This document shows positions 22,141 to 30,643 of a DNA stretch of 64,000 bases, piece by piece (the first letter of the stretch is position 1; each line of letters opens with the position of its first letter). Origin of the DNA: Legionellales bacterium (GTDB lineage Bacteria > Pseudomonadota > Gammaproteobacteria > UBA1113); assembly GCA_002709565.1 (NCBI GenBank), contig PAPY01000021.1:112650-176649 (forward strand), given 5' to 3'. A program made the translations under genes and the position numbers. The notes under the pieces are model-generated. The model saw nothing but the letters and a program-made list of their open reading frames with translations. It searched no databases and had not been told where the DNA came from.

Positions 22141-22608
22141 CTAATGTAATGTTTCTTGATCAAATTCGAATTCAGCAAAAATAAAGTCTTCAATCCAGTT
22201 GATATCGTAGTTGTCAGACTCCATACCGCAGATGACAATGAAGCTAACCCATTTAAAGGCATCTAAACTAACATGCTTGACGCCTAAAGCAAGAGCCCGC
22301 TCGATAATAATTTCCCGTTCCTTGGCGGTGATTACCTTATTGGTCTGTAAGAATAGCAAAAATTCTTGGCAACCCGGGGCTAAGATCATTAGCTCATCAA
22401 TTGACCAAATACGGGTGCTGGCCTCTGATGCGCTGATGTCTTCTTCGTGCTGCTGAATCGCTAAATCCTCTAACCAACCAAAGGCGCGGGAGATCTCTCT
22501 TTGAGAAAAACCGGCTGCTTCAAGCTCAGCGCCTAGACTATCAGTGTCGGGACAAATCGCCTCTTCACTGACGATACCTTGAAATAAATACAGTAATACT
22601 TCGAACAT
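22141..22608 (-). CDS. smg: Smg family protein (DUF494)
   Basis: A 155-residue member of the Smg/DUF494 family. It is all-helical and acidic, starts MFEVLLYLFQ, and has the family's YLF...E and RxF xL patterns (RAFGWLEDL). In gammaproteobacteria smg lies next to dprA, as here (8-base gap), and is usually in this topA/dprA cluster. Its biochemical function is not known to me. Confidence 0.9.
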   Translation of the reverse strand: MFEVLLYLFQGIVSEEAICPDTDSLGAELEAAGFSQREISRAFGWLEDLAIQQHEEDISASEASTRIWSIDELMILAPGCQEFLLFLQTNKVITAKEREIIIERALALGVKHVSLDAFKWVSFIVICGMESDNYDINWIEDFIFAEFEFDQETLH

Positions 22609-22616
22609 GGGTTTGC

Positions 22617-23735
22617 TTAGTGTTTCCTCGTATAGCCACCGCGGCTGGACAAAATATGGCCTTTTAACTCCAATGTCAACAGTCCAGGCATGACTTCTGC
22701 AGGACTGAGACCACTTCTGTCAATAATGACATCTGCTGATGTACTTTCATAGCCAACCGCCGCTAAAATCTTTACTTCATCGGGTTCGAGTTTAGGTTGG
22801 GAGCTAGGTTTGCTGGTTTGTTCGTTGGTAACTCCATGATTAATAGGTATATTTTGTAGTTCTTCGAGGATGTCTTCTGCGCACTCCACAAGCTTTGCCC
22901 CTTGGCGAATGAGTTGGTGGCAGCCGCGACTAAGGGGATTGTGGATAGAACCGGGGATAGCAAACACCTCTCGCCCCTGCTCTAACGCGCTGCGGGCAGT
23001 GATCAATGAGCCACTTTTGATAGCAGCCTCCACGACGATAACCCCATGACTTAGGCCACTGATAATACGGTTGCGGCGTGGGAAGTGTTGGGTTTTGGCA
23101 GGTGTATCCGGTGCAAATTCTGATACCAACAAGCCTTGTTCGGCAATTTGTCGGGCCAGCTCATGATGTTGAGCGGGGTAGACGCGATTCAATCCTGTGC
23201 CAGTGACAGCAATCGTTGCACCTGATGCGGCTAATGCTCCCCGATGACTAGCGCCATCAATACCTAATGCTAATCCACTGGTAATGGTTAATCCTTGTTC
23301 GGCTAAACAGTGGGCAAATTGATAAGCAGTCTCAGCGCCGGTCTTGGTGGGGTTGCGGCTGCCAATGATGGCTAACTGTGGAGTATTTAATAGGGCAATA
23401 TTGCCTTTACTATAGAGAATAGGTGGAGCATCACTGATGCTCGCAAGCAGTTGTGGATAGTTAGGACTGGCAGGGGTGAGAATATGTTGGTCGGGCTGTT
23501 CTGCCCAGGCGAGTTCACGTTCGATGGTGCGCCAATCGGGCTGGGCGATTGCATCCAAAGCCTGTTTCGGTAAACGCAATGACTTCAATTCAGCTAAGGG
23601 GGTAGTGAATATTTCTGCTGGGTTGGGAAAATGCTCCCGCAACAGCTGAAAGCGTTGGGGACCGATACCAGGTACTCTTGCCAGGGCTAACCAATATGCC
23701 AGTTCCGTCAGCTGCCCTTGTTCGCCCGTACTCAT
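22617..23735 (-). CDS. dprA: DNA-processing protein DprA (Smf)
   Basis: A 372-residue protein that loads RecA on single-stranded DNA taken up during transformation. A SAM-like N-terminal domain (LALARVPGIGPQRFQ) precedes the Rossmann-like core with IIGSRNPTKTGAETA, SGLALGIDGASHRGAL and FAIPGSIHNPLSRGCHQLI. A C-terminal winged helix (residues about 310-370) closes it. Together with comM in this window it suggests the organism has kept parts of natural competence. It overlaps the LysM gene by 4 bases. Confidence 0.95.
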   Translation of the reverse strand: MSTGEQGQLTELAYWLALARVPGIGPQRFQLLREHFPNPAEIFTTPLAELKSLRLPKQALDAIAQPDWRTIERELAWAEQPDQHILTPASPNYPQLLASISDAPPILYSKGNIALLNTPQLAIIGSRNPTKTGAETAYQFAHCLAEQGLTITSGLALGIDGASHRGALAASGATIAVTGTGLNRVYPAQHHELARQIAEQGLLVSEFAPDTPAKTQHFPRRNRIISGLSHGVIVVEAAIKSGSLITARSALEQGREVFAIPGSIHNPLSRGCHQLIRQGAKLVECAEDILEELQNIPINHGVTNEQTSKPSSQPKLEPDEVKILAAVGYESTSADVIIDRSGLSPAEVMPGLLTLELKGHILSSRGGYTRKH

Positions 23736-24763
23736 GGGTTATTGGAAACCACATCGAGGATGTGTAATGGTGCTTGGGCTTGTAATACCAAGGCATAACT
23801 GACTTGATCAAACACCCGGAATACCACGAGCTCGCCAGCTTTTTCGTCAGGGAGTTTAATTTGATCGCGACTGGTTTTGCCCCGCGGGTCTTGCACTTTT
23901 TTGCCGGCTTTGTAGATAGCCAACAAATCACCAGGGTGTAAACCACCATTGCGACCGCGATTAAGCACAACCACATTCCACTGGCCGATTTGAGTCACAC
24001 CGCCTGGAACAGCAATGATTTTGCCATAAACGCGGTATTTCGGTAGACGTAAATCAAAATCCGTCGGAACATAAGAGTCTTCTTCTGGGAATACCCGGTC
24101 ACCCTTGAAGACTTCCGACTCACTGGAGGTGATCGAGAGGGTTGTGGGATCGCCAGTGGCTTCAAGGCGAGTGTCAGCAACGTGGGTTGCCGCAAAGCCG
24201 AGTAATTTGCCAGTATCAGGGTCAAGATAAGGGATCCCTTTACGGTAAATCGAAAAATTCACCGCTTTGCCCGGTTGAAAACCGGTAACATATACCCTAT
24301 CGCCAGCACCTACGGTTAAATGTTCCCCTGCTGGGGCTAGCACTATTGGTGAACGTTGAAAGTCAGCCTCGGATGCAACCCCAGAGCCACTTAAGAACGG
24401 CTTGATAGCATCGATGGGCACTGCAGGGATGGCTTTGTCTAAGGGTTCAACCCGCACTGTCGGTGAGAGTTTTACCGTACCACCTTCATGGATCAAGAGT
24501 TGGGGATTGCCATTACGAACGATCAACTCCAGGACTTCGCCGGGGTAGAGTTTATTGGGATTACGTACCTGGGGATTAGTGGCTAATAATTTGGGCCATT
24601 GCACTGGATCGTCTAAAAATTTGCTGGCAATGCCCCAAAGGGTATCGCCAGATTTCACGGTGTATTGTACCGGATGGCCTTTGCGTAAATGAATACTGTC
24701 GCCACCAGCGAAGGCCGGTGTCAGCACAGCAATACATAGTAGAATGAGTATAAAGCGTTTCAT
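23732..24763 (-). CDS. LysM domain cell-envelope protein
   Basis: A 343-residue exported protein. A signal peptide (FILILLCIAVLTPAFAGG) is followed by a LysM peptidoglycan-binding domain (VQYTVKSGDTLWGIASKFL) at about residues 32-80. The rest, about 250 residues, is rich in beta structure and has no enzymatic motif I recognise. The gene directly upstream of dprA in gammaproteobacteria is often such a LysM protein. It probably binds peptidoglycan in the periplasm. Confidence 0.88.
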   Translation of the reverse strand: MKRFILILLCIAVLTPAFAGGDSIHLRKGHPVQYTVKSGDTLWGIASKFLDDPVQWPKLLATNPQVRNPNKLYPGEVLELIVRNGNPQLLIHEGGTVKLSPTVRVEPLDKAIPAVPIDAIKPFLSGSGVASEADFQRSPIVLAPAGEHLTVGAGDRVYVTGFQPGKAVNFSIYRKGIPYLDPDTGKLLGFAATHVADTRLEATGDPTTLSITSSESEVFKGDRVFPEEDSYVPTDFDLRLPKYRVYGKIIAVPGGVTQIGQWNVVVLNRGRNGGLHPGDLLAIYKAGKKVQDPRGKTSRDQIKLPDEKAGELVVFRVFDQVSYALVLQAQAPLHILDVVSNNP

Positions 24764-24951
24764 CGCGCTTCCTTTTGCGTCAAGGACAATTCACAAAAAC
24801 ATAACACAGAACAATGCTAAAATCATAGGCCTTTAGGGAGATTTTTGATGGTTTAGCTGAATCGCTGCGGGTTTCAATTAACTCTGCAGCTGTTTTGCCT
24901 GTTGTAGCCCACAACACCTTATTTTGTACAATGATTAGAAATCATAGTTGC

Positions 24952-24980
24952 TTGCCCACAATGGATTTCTTTTGTACAAT
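24952..24980 (+). promoter_or_regulatory. Sigma70-type promoter for def-fmt-rsmB
   Basis: TTGCCC (24952-24957) and TACAAT (24975-24980) are separated by 17 bases. The -10 hexamer lies 31 bases before the def start. TTTTGTACAATG is duplicated at 24923, so a second start is possible. Confidence 0.5.
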
Positions 24981-25011
24981 GCTTCCCTATTTGAATCGAT
25001 AGAGAATTGTG

Positions 25012-25515
25012 ATGGCACTACTGCACGTCCTGAAATACCCTGACCCCCGTCTACGTGAAATGGCTGAGCCCGTTGCGGCCGTCGATGATGCAATCCGACA
25101 GATCGCGGATGATATGTTAGAAACCATGTATGAAGACAGCGGCATTGGTCTCGCAGCAACCCAAGTGGGTATTGCGAAGCGTATTATTGTGATGGATTTA
25201 TCCCCCGAAATGAATCAGCCACAGGTGTTTATCAATCCTGAAATCACGCAACGGAAAGGTACACAGTTATCTCAGGAAGGCTGTTTGTCCGTGCCAGGTT
25301 ATTACGAGGAAGTCGAGCGAGCCGCAAAAATTACTTGGCAAGCCTTAGATGCTGAAGGCAATCAGCAAACCTACGACGGCGAAGACTTATTAGCAGTGTG
25401 TGTGCAACATGAAATTGACCACCTTGATGGCAAATTATTTGTGGATTATCTCTCCCCGCTAAAACGCCAGCGCATCCGCAAAAAAATGGAAAAAACCCGC
25501 AAAAGGAATCTTTAA
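25012..25515 (+). CDS. def: Peptide deformylase
   Basis: A 167-residue metalloenzyme that removes the N-formyl group from new proteins. All three family motifs are present: [18 protein letters not shown] and HEIDHLDG, where the Cys and two His bind metal. The ATG at 25012 follows a GTG at 25009; the ATG gives the usual [12 protein letters not shown] start. It overlaps fmt by one base. Confidence 0.97.
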   Translation: MALLHVLKYPDPRLREMAEPVAAVDDAIRQIADDMLETMYEDSGIGLAATQVGIAKRIIVMDLSPEMNQPQVFINPEITQRKGTQLSQEGCLSVPGYYEEVERAAKITWQALDAEGNQQTYDGEDLLAVCVQHEIDHLDGKLFVDYLSPLKRQRIRKKMEKTRKRNL

Positions 25516-26465
25516 TGCAAGGCCCTACGCCACAAAAAATCCTGTTCGCCGGAACACCGGAGATTGCCGCAACAGTGTTGGCTGCTCTGCTTGATTCGCC
25601 CTATGACGTTATCGGTGTCTACACCCAACCAGACAGACCTGCCGGGCGGGGCCGTAAGCTAACTGCATCGCCAGTGAAAGCCTTAGCAGAACAACATCAG
25701 TTACCGGTTTATCAACCGACCTCGCTCAAATCGACGGCAGAGCAACAAGTGCTAAAAGCCTTGGGCGCTGATCTAATGGTGGTTGTGGCATATGGTTTGA
25801 TTTTGCCGCAAGCAGTATTGGATAGTTTCCCGTTAGGCTGTGTCAACGTTCACGTTTCACTTCTGCCCCGTTGGCGCGGCGCTGCACCTATCCAACATGC
25901 CATTCTTGCTGGGGATGCGCAGACCGGAGTGACCATCATGCAAATGGATGCGGGGCTCGATACTGGACCGATGTTATTACAAAAGACCTGTACCATCGAG
26001 CCTAACGAAACTGCTGGCCAACTACACGATAAACTCGCAGAATTAGGTGCAAGCGCGTTGCTAGAGACATTGAATAATTGGCAAACCATTGACGCAAGCC
26101 AACAAGACGTGAGCCATAGCACCTATGCCAGCAAAATTAGCAAAGCCGATGGCTTAATAGATTGGTGGCTAAATGCAACAGAGATACAGCGTAAAGTTCG
26201 CGCTTTTAATCCTTGGCCGGTGGCTTTTAGTCATTTACACGAGCAAACTATCCGTATTTGGCAGGCGGAGGTTTTAAACGAGCAAGCATCAGGTGCGCCA
26301 GGTACTATCATCGCCGCTGATGCTGCGGGTATTGATGTGGCAACCGGGGATGGTATATTGCGCATCACCCAATTACAAATACCGGGCGGCAAAGCACTGT
26401 CTGCACAAGATATTCTTAATGCTAAGCATGACGTATTCAACCCAGGACAGCGTTTTGGTGAATAG
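25515..26465 (+). CDS. fmt: Methionyl-tRNA formyltransferase
   Basis: A 316-residue enzyme that formylates initiator Met-tRNA with 10-formyl-THF. The N-terminal formyltransferase domain contains the signature HVSLLPRWRGAAPIQ, with the catalytic Asn/His/Asp region (NVHVS, MDAGLDTGPM). The C-terminal OB-fold domain covers residues about 205-315. It is the second gene of def-fmt-rsmB. Confidence 0.97.
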   Translation: MQGPTPQKILFAGTPEIAATVLAALLDSPYDVIGVYTQPDRPAGRGRKLTASPVKALAEQHQLPVYQPTSLKSTAEQQVLKALGADLMVVVAYGLILPQAVLDSFPLGCVNVHVSLLPRWRGAAPIQHAILAGDAQTGVTIMQMDAGLDTGPMLLQKTCTIEPNETAGQLHDKLAELGASALLETLNNWQTIDASQQDVSHSTYASKISKADGLIDWWLNATEIQRKVRAFNPWPVAFSHLHEQTIRIWQAEVLNEQASGAPGTIIAADAAGIDVATGDGILRITQLQIPGGKALSAQDILNAKHDVFNPGQRFGE

Positions 26466-27762
26466 TGCTCGTGGGATTGCTGTGACTGTTATCACCCAAG
26501 CGTTAAAAGATCAGCGCTCACTGGCAGAGTTAATTCCCGCGCTTGTGACTGATCACGAGGATAAAGGTTTTATTCAGGCCCTATGCTACGGTGTAATGCG
26601 GGACTATTTTCGCTTAGATTTTTATTTGCAGCAATTATTACAAAAACCACTCAAAGCCAAAGATACCGATATTAAAGCGGTATTACTGATTGGCCTTTAT
26701 CAGTTATTTTACATGCGGGTTGCAGATCATGCGGCAGTGCATGAAACTGTGGCGTTGACCAAAACCCTCAAAAAAGACTGGGCTCGGGGCTTAGTTAATG
26801 GCGTATTGCGCAATGCTGTTCGCCAACGAGAGGCATTGCAAAATGCCTGTGAAACAAAAGATGTCCCCTGCTATTCACATCCGCAGTGGCTTATCGACAA
26901 ACTACAACAAACCTACCCCGAAGCTTGGCAAGCGATACTAACAGCCAATAATCAACATCCGCCTATGACATTAAGGGTTAATCTTAGCAAGATAAGTCGC
27001 GATAATTATTTGCAACAATTAACAGAGCAAAATGTTGAGGCTCAAGCACACTCTTCGGTTGCTAGCGCAATCGTGTTAGCGAAACCTATGGACGTCAATG
27101 AACTCCCGGGTTTTAATGAGGGGCTGGTTTCCGTGCAAGATGCAGCAGCGCAATGGGCAGCAGCGTTATTACAGTGTCAAGCGGGACAGCGCGTCCTGGA
27201 TGCTTGTGCAGCACCAGGCGGTAAAACTGGACATATACTTGAGTCAGAAAATAATTTGCAAGCACTGATAGCCTTAGACTGTGAGCCTGCCCGTCTGCAA
27301 CGGGTTGAGGATAATCTTAAACGACTACAATTGTCTGCAACGCTTTGCACTGCCGATGCTAGAGAACCAGATACATGGTGGGATGGCGAGATGTTCGATA
27401 GAATTTTGTTGGATGCGCCATGTTCAGCAACGGGGGTGATACGTCGTCACCCAGATATCAAAATTTTGCGCCAGCCCGACAATATTGCTGCTATCGTGGC
27501 GCTACAAAAAGCATTACTGCAGCAGTTATGGCCTCTGCTTAAACCCGGCGGCAGCTTGTTATATGCAACCTGTTCTGTCTTACCAGCAGAAAATCAACAG
27601 GTGATAGAGTGGTTTTTACAACATGAAGCTACGGCAAGTTTGCAGCCACTAACAATTCCAGATGCTATTGATACGGGTTTTGGTCTGCAACTCTTGCCAG
27701 GTCAGCAAGCCATGGATGGGTTTTTTTATTGTGGATTAAGTAGGGCTGATACAGCTTGTTAA
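26428..27762 (+). CDS. rsmB: 16S rRNA (cytosine(967)-C(5))-methyltransferase
   Basis: A 444-residue enzyme. A NusB-like N-terminal RNA-binding domain (residues about 10-140) precedes the SAM methyltransferase domain with LDACAAPGGKTGHI, the first conserved Cys in LDAPCSATGVIRRHPDIK, and the catalytic YATCSVLPAEN. The ATG at 26428, overlapping fmt by 38 bases, gives a normal length; an in-frame GTG at 26458 is the alternative. Confidence 0.93.
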   Translation: MTYSTQDSVLVNSARGIAVTVITQALKDQRSLAELIPALVTDHEDKGFIQALCYGVMRDYFRLDFYLQQLLQKPLKAKDTDIKAVLLIGLYQLFYMRVADHAAVHETVALTKTLKKDWARGLVNGVLRNAVRQREALQNACETKDVPCYSHPQWLIDKLQQTYPEAWQAILTANNQHPPMTLRVNLSKISRDNYLQQLTEQNVEAQAHSSVASAIVLAKPMDVNELPGFNEGLVSVQDAAAQWAAALLQCQAGQRVLDACAAPGGKTGHILESENNLQALIALDCEPARLQRVEDNLKRLQLSATLCTADAREPDTWWDGEMFDRILLDAPCSATGVIRRHPDIKILRQPDNIAAIVALQKALLQQLWPLLKPGGSLLYATCSVLPAENQQVIEWFLQHEATASLQPLTIPDAIDTGFGLQLLPGQQAMDGFFYCGLSRADTAC

Positions 27763-28413
27763 CCAACGACCTATAGCAATAATTTCTTCGCCACAAACAC
27801 TGTGATCCATGGGGTAGGTACACCAGTCAATGTTATAACCCATTGTTTGTAAGTGATTTTTGGAAGCTTCGCCAAATTGGTATGGTACTACTGGATCATC
27901 GATGCCATGGGCCATCATAATGGGGGTTTGTCGGTTGGCTTGAGCTGCCTGGGTGTCGAGCTCTCGAGCCAACGGCAAATAGCAGGATAGCGCAAGAATA
28001 CCGGCTAGTGATTCTGAGTAGCGTAAACCTGTGTGTAACGCTAATGCCCCACCCTGAGAAAAACCCGCTAAAAAGATATTGTGAGATGCAATACCGTCGG
28101 CATTTTGTTGTTTGATTAATTCAATAATGGCTTGCGCGGATTGCTGGATACCTTCAGCATCTTCCCGAGCTTCAATGCTGATATCTTTAATGTCATACCA
28201 TGCGGGCATGGGAATGCCGCCATTAATGGTTACCGGTTTAATGGGAGCATGGGGGAAAATAAAACGTAACGCGATAGGCTCCGGTAAACGTAACTCTGGT
28301 ACGATAGGTTCAAAATCATGGCCACTGGCCCCTAGTCCGTGCAGCCAGATAATGGCGTGGGTAGCTTCACTAGCTGGTTCAATAACGATAGTTTGTAGTG
28401 GTTCAGTTGTCAT
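27736..28413 (-). CDS. Carboxylesterase/lysophospholipase-like alpha/beta hydrolase
   Basis: A 225-residue serine hydrolase of the phospholipase/carboxylesterase family (similar to Pseudomonas carboxylesterase II). The oxyanion region is IIWLHGLGASG, the nucleophile elbow is AGFSQGGAL, and the late Asp and His lie in HGIDDPVVP and MDHSVCGEE. There is no signal peptide. It overlaps the end of the convergent rsmB gene by 27 bases. Confidence 0.9.
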   Translation of the reverse strand: MTTEPLQTIVIEPASEATHAIIWLHGLGASGHDFEPIVPELRLPEPIALRFIFPHAPIKPVTINGGIPMPAWYDIKDISIEAREDAEGIQQSAQAIIELIKQQNADGIASHNIFLAGFSQGGALALHTGLRYSESLAGILALSCYLPLARELDTQAAQANRQTPIMMAHGIDDPVVPYQFGEASKNHLQTMGYNIDWCTYPMDHSVCGEEIIAIGRWLTSCISPT

Positions 28414-28438
28414 GGGTTAATCCTGTAGAGTGTTTTGG

Positions 28439-29905
28439 TTATTCTGCAGCAAATAAGGCGTTTAAATCAATAGCCTGTTGCACAAGATCATCAGACCAAA
28501 GATTATGTTTCAGCCCCATTGCGCAGATCATATTGAGGTGAATGTGTTTTTTGATTTTGATGTGTTTGCTGAATACGTCCATTTTATTGGCTAGATTTTT
28601 TGCATAAGCTTTATCAACGGTATATTGTTTATGACAATATTTAATTTCACAAATATCAATGATGCCATCATTGCGATCAAACAATAAGTCAATCTGTGCG
28701 CCCTGCTCTTGGCTATTTTTGCGTGGGATAAATTGCCAACTACCGGTCTCATAGGCAATATGTTCGAGTCCCAAAGCTTTGGCAATTTGTGCGGTATGAT
28801 TCAGGCAGATACTTTCAAAGGCGTAGCCAGACCAGGTATTGTAAGCGGGCGTGTTTAATTTTTTGAGCCAATAGCCTTTGTCGGTCACTTGACGGCTCGA
28901 TTTATAGAGAGGCTCAATCCAGCGTAAATAAAATAACGTATAGGGGTCGATTATTTTGTAATAAATATCCCGCCGGGTTCTGCCATAGGGCACGAACTCT
29001 TGAATAAAGTGAGAAGCAGTTAACTCATTAATACGGTGGTTAAAGCGGCCACCGGAGCTGAGTTTAGTTTGCTTTAATAGTTCTTCCCGCGAGATGCCAT
29101 GGTTTTTGTTGGCGATGGTTTGAATAATTAAGCGATTAATTTCAGGGTTATCAAACAATGCGCTGAACAGTGATGAGAACTCATTATAGAGTAAGCCATT
29201 TTTGTTAAAACAAATATCGTTAATATTTTGACTGGCAGATTTGGATTTAGTGATTTGGTTCAGATAATAAGGCACACCTCCCATGACCATATATAGTTCT
29301 AATAGTTGCTTGTTGCTGAGACTTAAACCAAGAGACTTACAGTATTTCATGGTTTCATGGAGATTAAAGGGCTGTAATAGAATGCTTTGGGTTAAGCGAT
29401 TGTGTAACCCGCCTTTTGCGTGTACTAGATTATCCAACATCCATGATGCTGATGAGCCACAGACTATTAGACGAAAGTTTTTGAGTTTACACCAACGGGT
29501 ATTCCAAAAATAATCGATAGCCTGCATTAGTCCTGAACGTTTAGTTGCAAGCCAAGGTAATTCATCAAGGAATAACGTGGCTTTTTTGGTTTTTGGTAGT
29601 GCTTCAATTTGTTCGGTAAAGATTTCTAGAGCGATATGCCAGTTCTCAGGGATCTTCAATGATAGTGCTTGTGGAAACTGACGATAGACTTGTTGCATGA
29701 AATTGGCGATTTGTTCTTGAGTTGAGCCATCCTTCAAGCCTGTAACTTCGATGTAGAGGCCTTTATTGTGAAAAAATTGACGAATTAAATAGGTTTTGCC
29801 GATACGGCGTCGGCCATAGAGCGCCAGAAACTGTGCGGCTTGCGCTTGCCACAGTTTGTGCAGTATCGCTTTTTCAGGTTCGCGACCGATAACTGTTTGA
29901 TTCAT
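28439..29905 (-). CDS. AAA ATPase A with DUF234-type C-terminal domain (array-linked)
   Basis: A 488-residue P-loop ATPase of the Arch_ATPase/DUF234 kind. Walker A is GRRRIGKT (residues 31-38) and Walker B is LFLDELPW (111-118), with CGSSASWM as a sensor-like segment. A winged-helix-like linker (about 255-310) is followed by a C-terminal domain with QIDLLFDR (about 404-411) and CEIKY (419-423), the D...ExK pattern of restriction-endonuclease folds. Upstream on its coding strand lies a palindrome array (29937-30111). DNA binding at that array is inferred. The family is patchily distributed and its function is not settled. Confidence 0.85.
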   Translation of the reverse strand: MNQTVIGREPEKAILHKLWQAQAAQFLALYGRRRIGKTYLIRQFFHNKGLYIEVTGLKDGSTQEQIANFMQQVYRQFPQALSLKIPENWHIALEIFTEQIEALPKTKKATLFLDELPWLATKRSGLMQAIDYFWNTRWCKLKNFRLIVCGSSASWMLDNLVHAKGGLHNRLTQSILLQPFNLHETMKYCKSLGLSLSNKQLLELYMVMGGVPYYLNQITKSKSASQNINDICFNKNGLLYNEFSSLFSALFDNPEINRLIIQTIANKNHGISREELLKQTKLSSGGRFNHRINELTASHFIQEFVPYGRTRRDIYYKIIDPYTLFYLRWIEPLYKSSRQVTDKGYWLKKLNTPAYNTWSGYAFESICLNHTAQIAKALGLEHIAYETGSWQFIPRKNSQEQGAQIDLLFDRNDGIIDICEIKYCHKQYTVDKAYAKNLANKMDVFSKHIKIKKHIHLNMICAMGLKHNLWSDDLVQQAIDLNALFAAE

Positions 29906-29936
29906 ACTATTGTTCGTCCATCATTATGCCAACAAG

Positions 29937-30111
29937 TATAAGCGGCCAAATCCTAATTGTACAGGATTTTTGGCCGTTTATAATACCTTATAAGCGGCCA
30001 AAAGTGGATAGGGCGATGACTTTTGGCCGTTTATAAAACCCTATAAGCGGCCAAAAGTCTCACCCAAGATGAGATCTGGCCGCTTAACAAAGCCACTAAG
30101 CGGCCAAAAGT
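29937..30111. repeat. Palindromic repeat array A, upstream of ATPase A
   Basis: TATAAGCGGCCAAA starts at 29937, 29989 and 30042 (steps of 52 and 53), and a fourth, TAAGCGGCCAAAAGT, at 30097. The first three are each followed by an inverted copy: 29969-29982, 30019-30035 (ACTTTTGGCCGTTTATA) and 30077-30086. The loops differ between units, but two have their own short inner stems (TCCT/AGGA; TCTCA/TGAGA). The array lies 31 bases upstream of the ATPase A start, with TATTAT at 29985-29980 on the coding strand next to the first unit. It is probably a set of operators. Confidence 0.85.
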
Positions 30112-30127
30112 CAAGGTGCTACTCTAG

Positions 30128-30161
30128 GCAGCAGCTACCGGCTAACCCGGAAAGCTGCTTC
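30128..30161. repeat. Dispersed hairpin repeat, copy 1
   Basis: A 34-bp element beginning GCAGCAGCT, with an inner CCGGCTAACCCGG stem and an outer GCAGCT/AGCTGC stem. It matches 63912-63945 at 32 of 34 positions. It lies directly after array A. Confidence 0.75.
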
Positions 30162-30471
30162 GCTGAATATTACGCAGCGCGCGAAGTGAATTCGCGCTTG
30201 CGCTTAAGAGGGAGAATCGCGATTCTCCCTCTTAAGAATCTCCCATCGCGAGGTGTCCAGCCTGTCACCCGACTTGTCAGGCCGACCTGCCATCCGAAGC
30301 CGTTAGGCGTAGGCTGGAGCTTTAGCGTAGGCTGGCTTGTCGAGCCGTAGCTCGTAGAGCGAAGGCTGAAGCTCGCAGAGCGTAGGGGGGCGGGAGCCGC
30401 TGCGCTCTAGAGATAGTGCTGGACAGCTAAGGGTAGTTGCGGTATAACTCACCTCTCTTTGAGGGGCTGAT
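30162..30471. repeat. Mosaic of palindromes and degenerate repeats upstream of lptM
   Basis: After the dispersed hairpin come GCGCGAA/TTCGCGC (about 30178-30196) and a perfect 34-bp palindrome at 30203-30236 centred on TCGCGA. A string of degenerate units (GCTTTAGCGTAGGCTGG, GCTCGTAGAGCG, GCTCGCAGAGCG) follows at about 30303-30390. AGCTTTAGCGTAGGC recurs on the minus strand at 17932-17946. No believable gene is here; the frames across it are by-products of the repeats. The lptM promoter is presumably near its right end. Confidence 0.65.
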
Positions 30472-30642
30472 ATGTCAGTAAAAGCACTACAAACCATCTC
30501 GATATTGCTGCTCAGTCTGCAATTGATCGGCTGTGGTCAAACAGGACCGCTGTATCTACCTGATGACACCGAGGCCGCGAAACCAAAGCCCCAGGCTCCT
30601 ATCCATGGGCGGCTCGATACGGACGTCTTGAAATCACGCTGA
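30472..30642 (+). CDS. lptM: LPS-assembly lipoprotein LptM (YifL)
   Basis: A 56-residue lipoprotein. A short signal (ALQTISILLLSLQLIG) ends in lipobox LIGC, followed by the GQTGPLYLP motif characteristic of LptM/YifL, which helps mature the LptD-LptE outer-membrane translocon. GAGGGG precedes the ATG. In gammaproteobacteria this gene normally directly precedes lysA and dapF; here ATPase B and an M50 protease lie between. Confidence 0.88.
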   Translation: MSVKALQTISILLLSLQLIGCGQTGPLYLPDDTEAAKPKPQAPIHGRLDTDVLKSR

Positions 30643-30643
30643 G

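Noticed and set aside
30069..30350. Apparent 93-residue gene across the repeat region upstream of lptM
   Set aside because: The frame runs through palindromes and degenerate repeats and has no ribosome site or protein-like composition.
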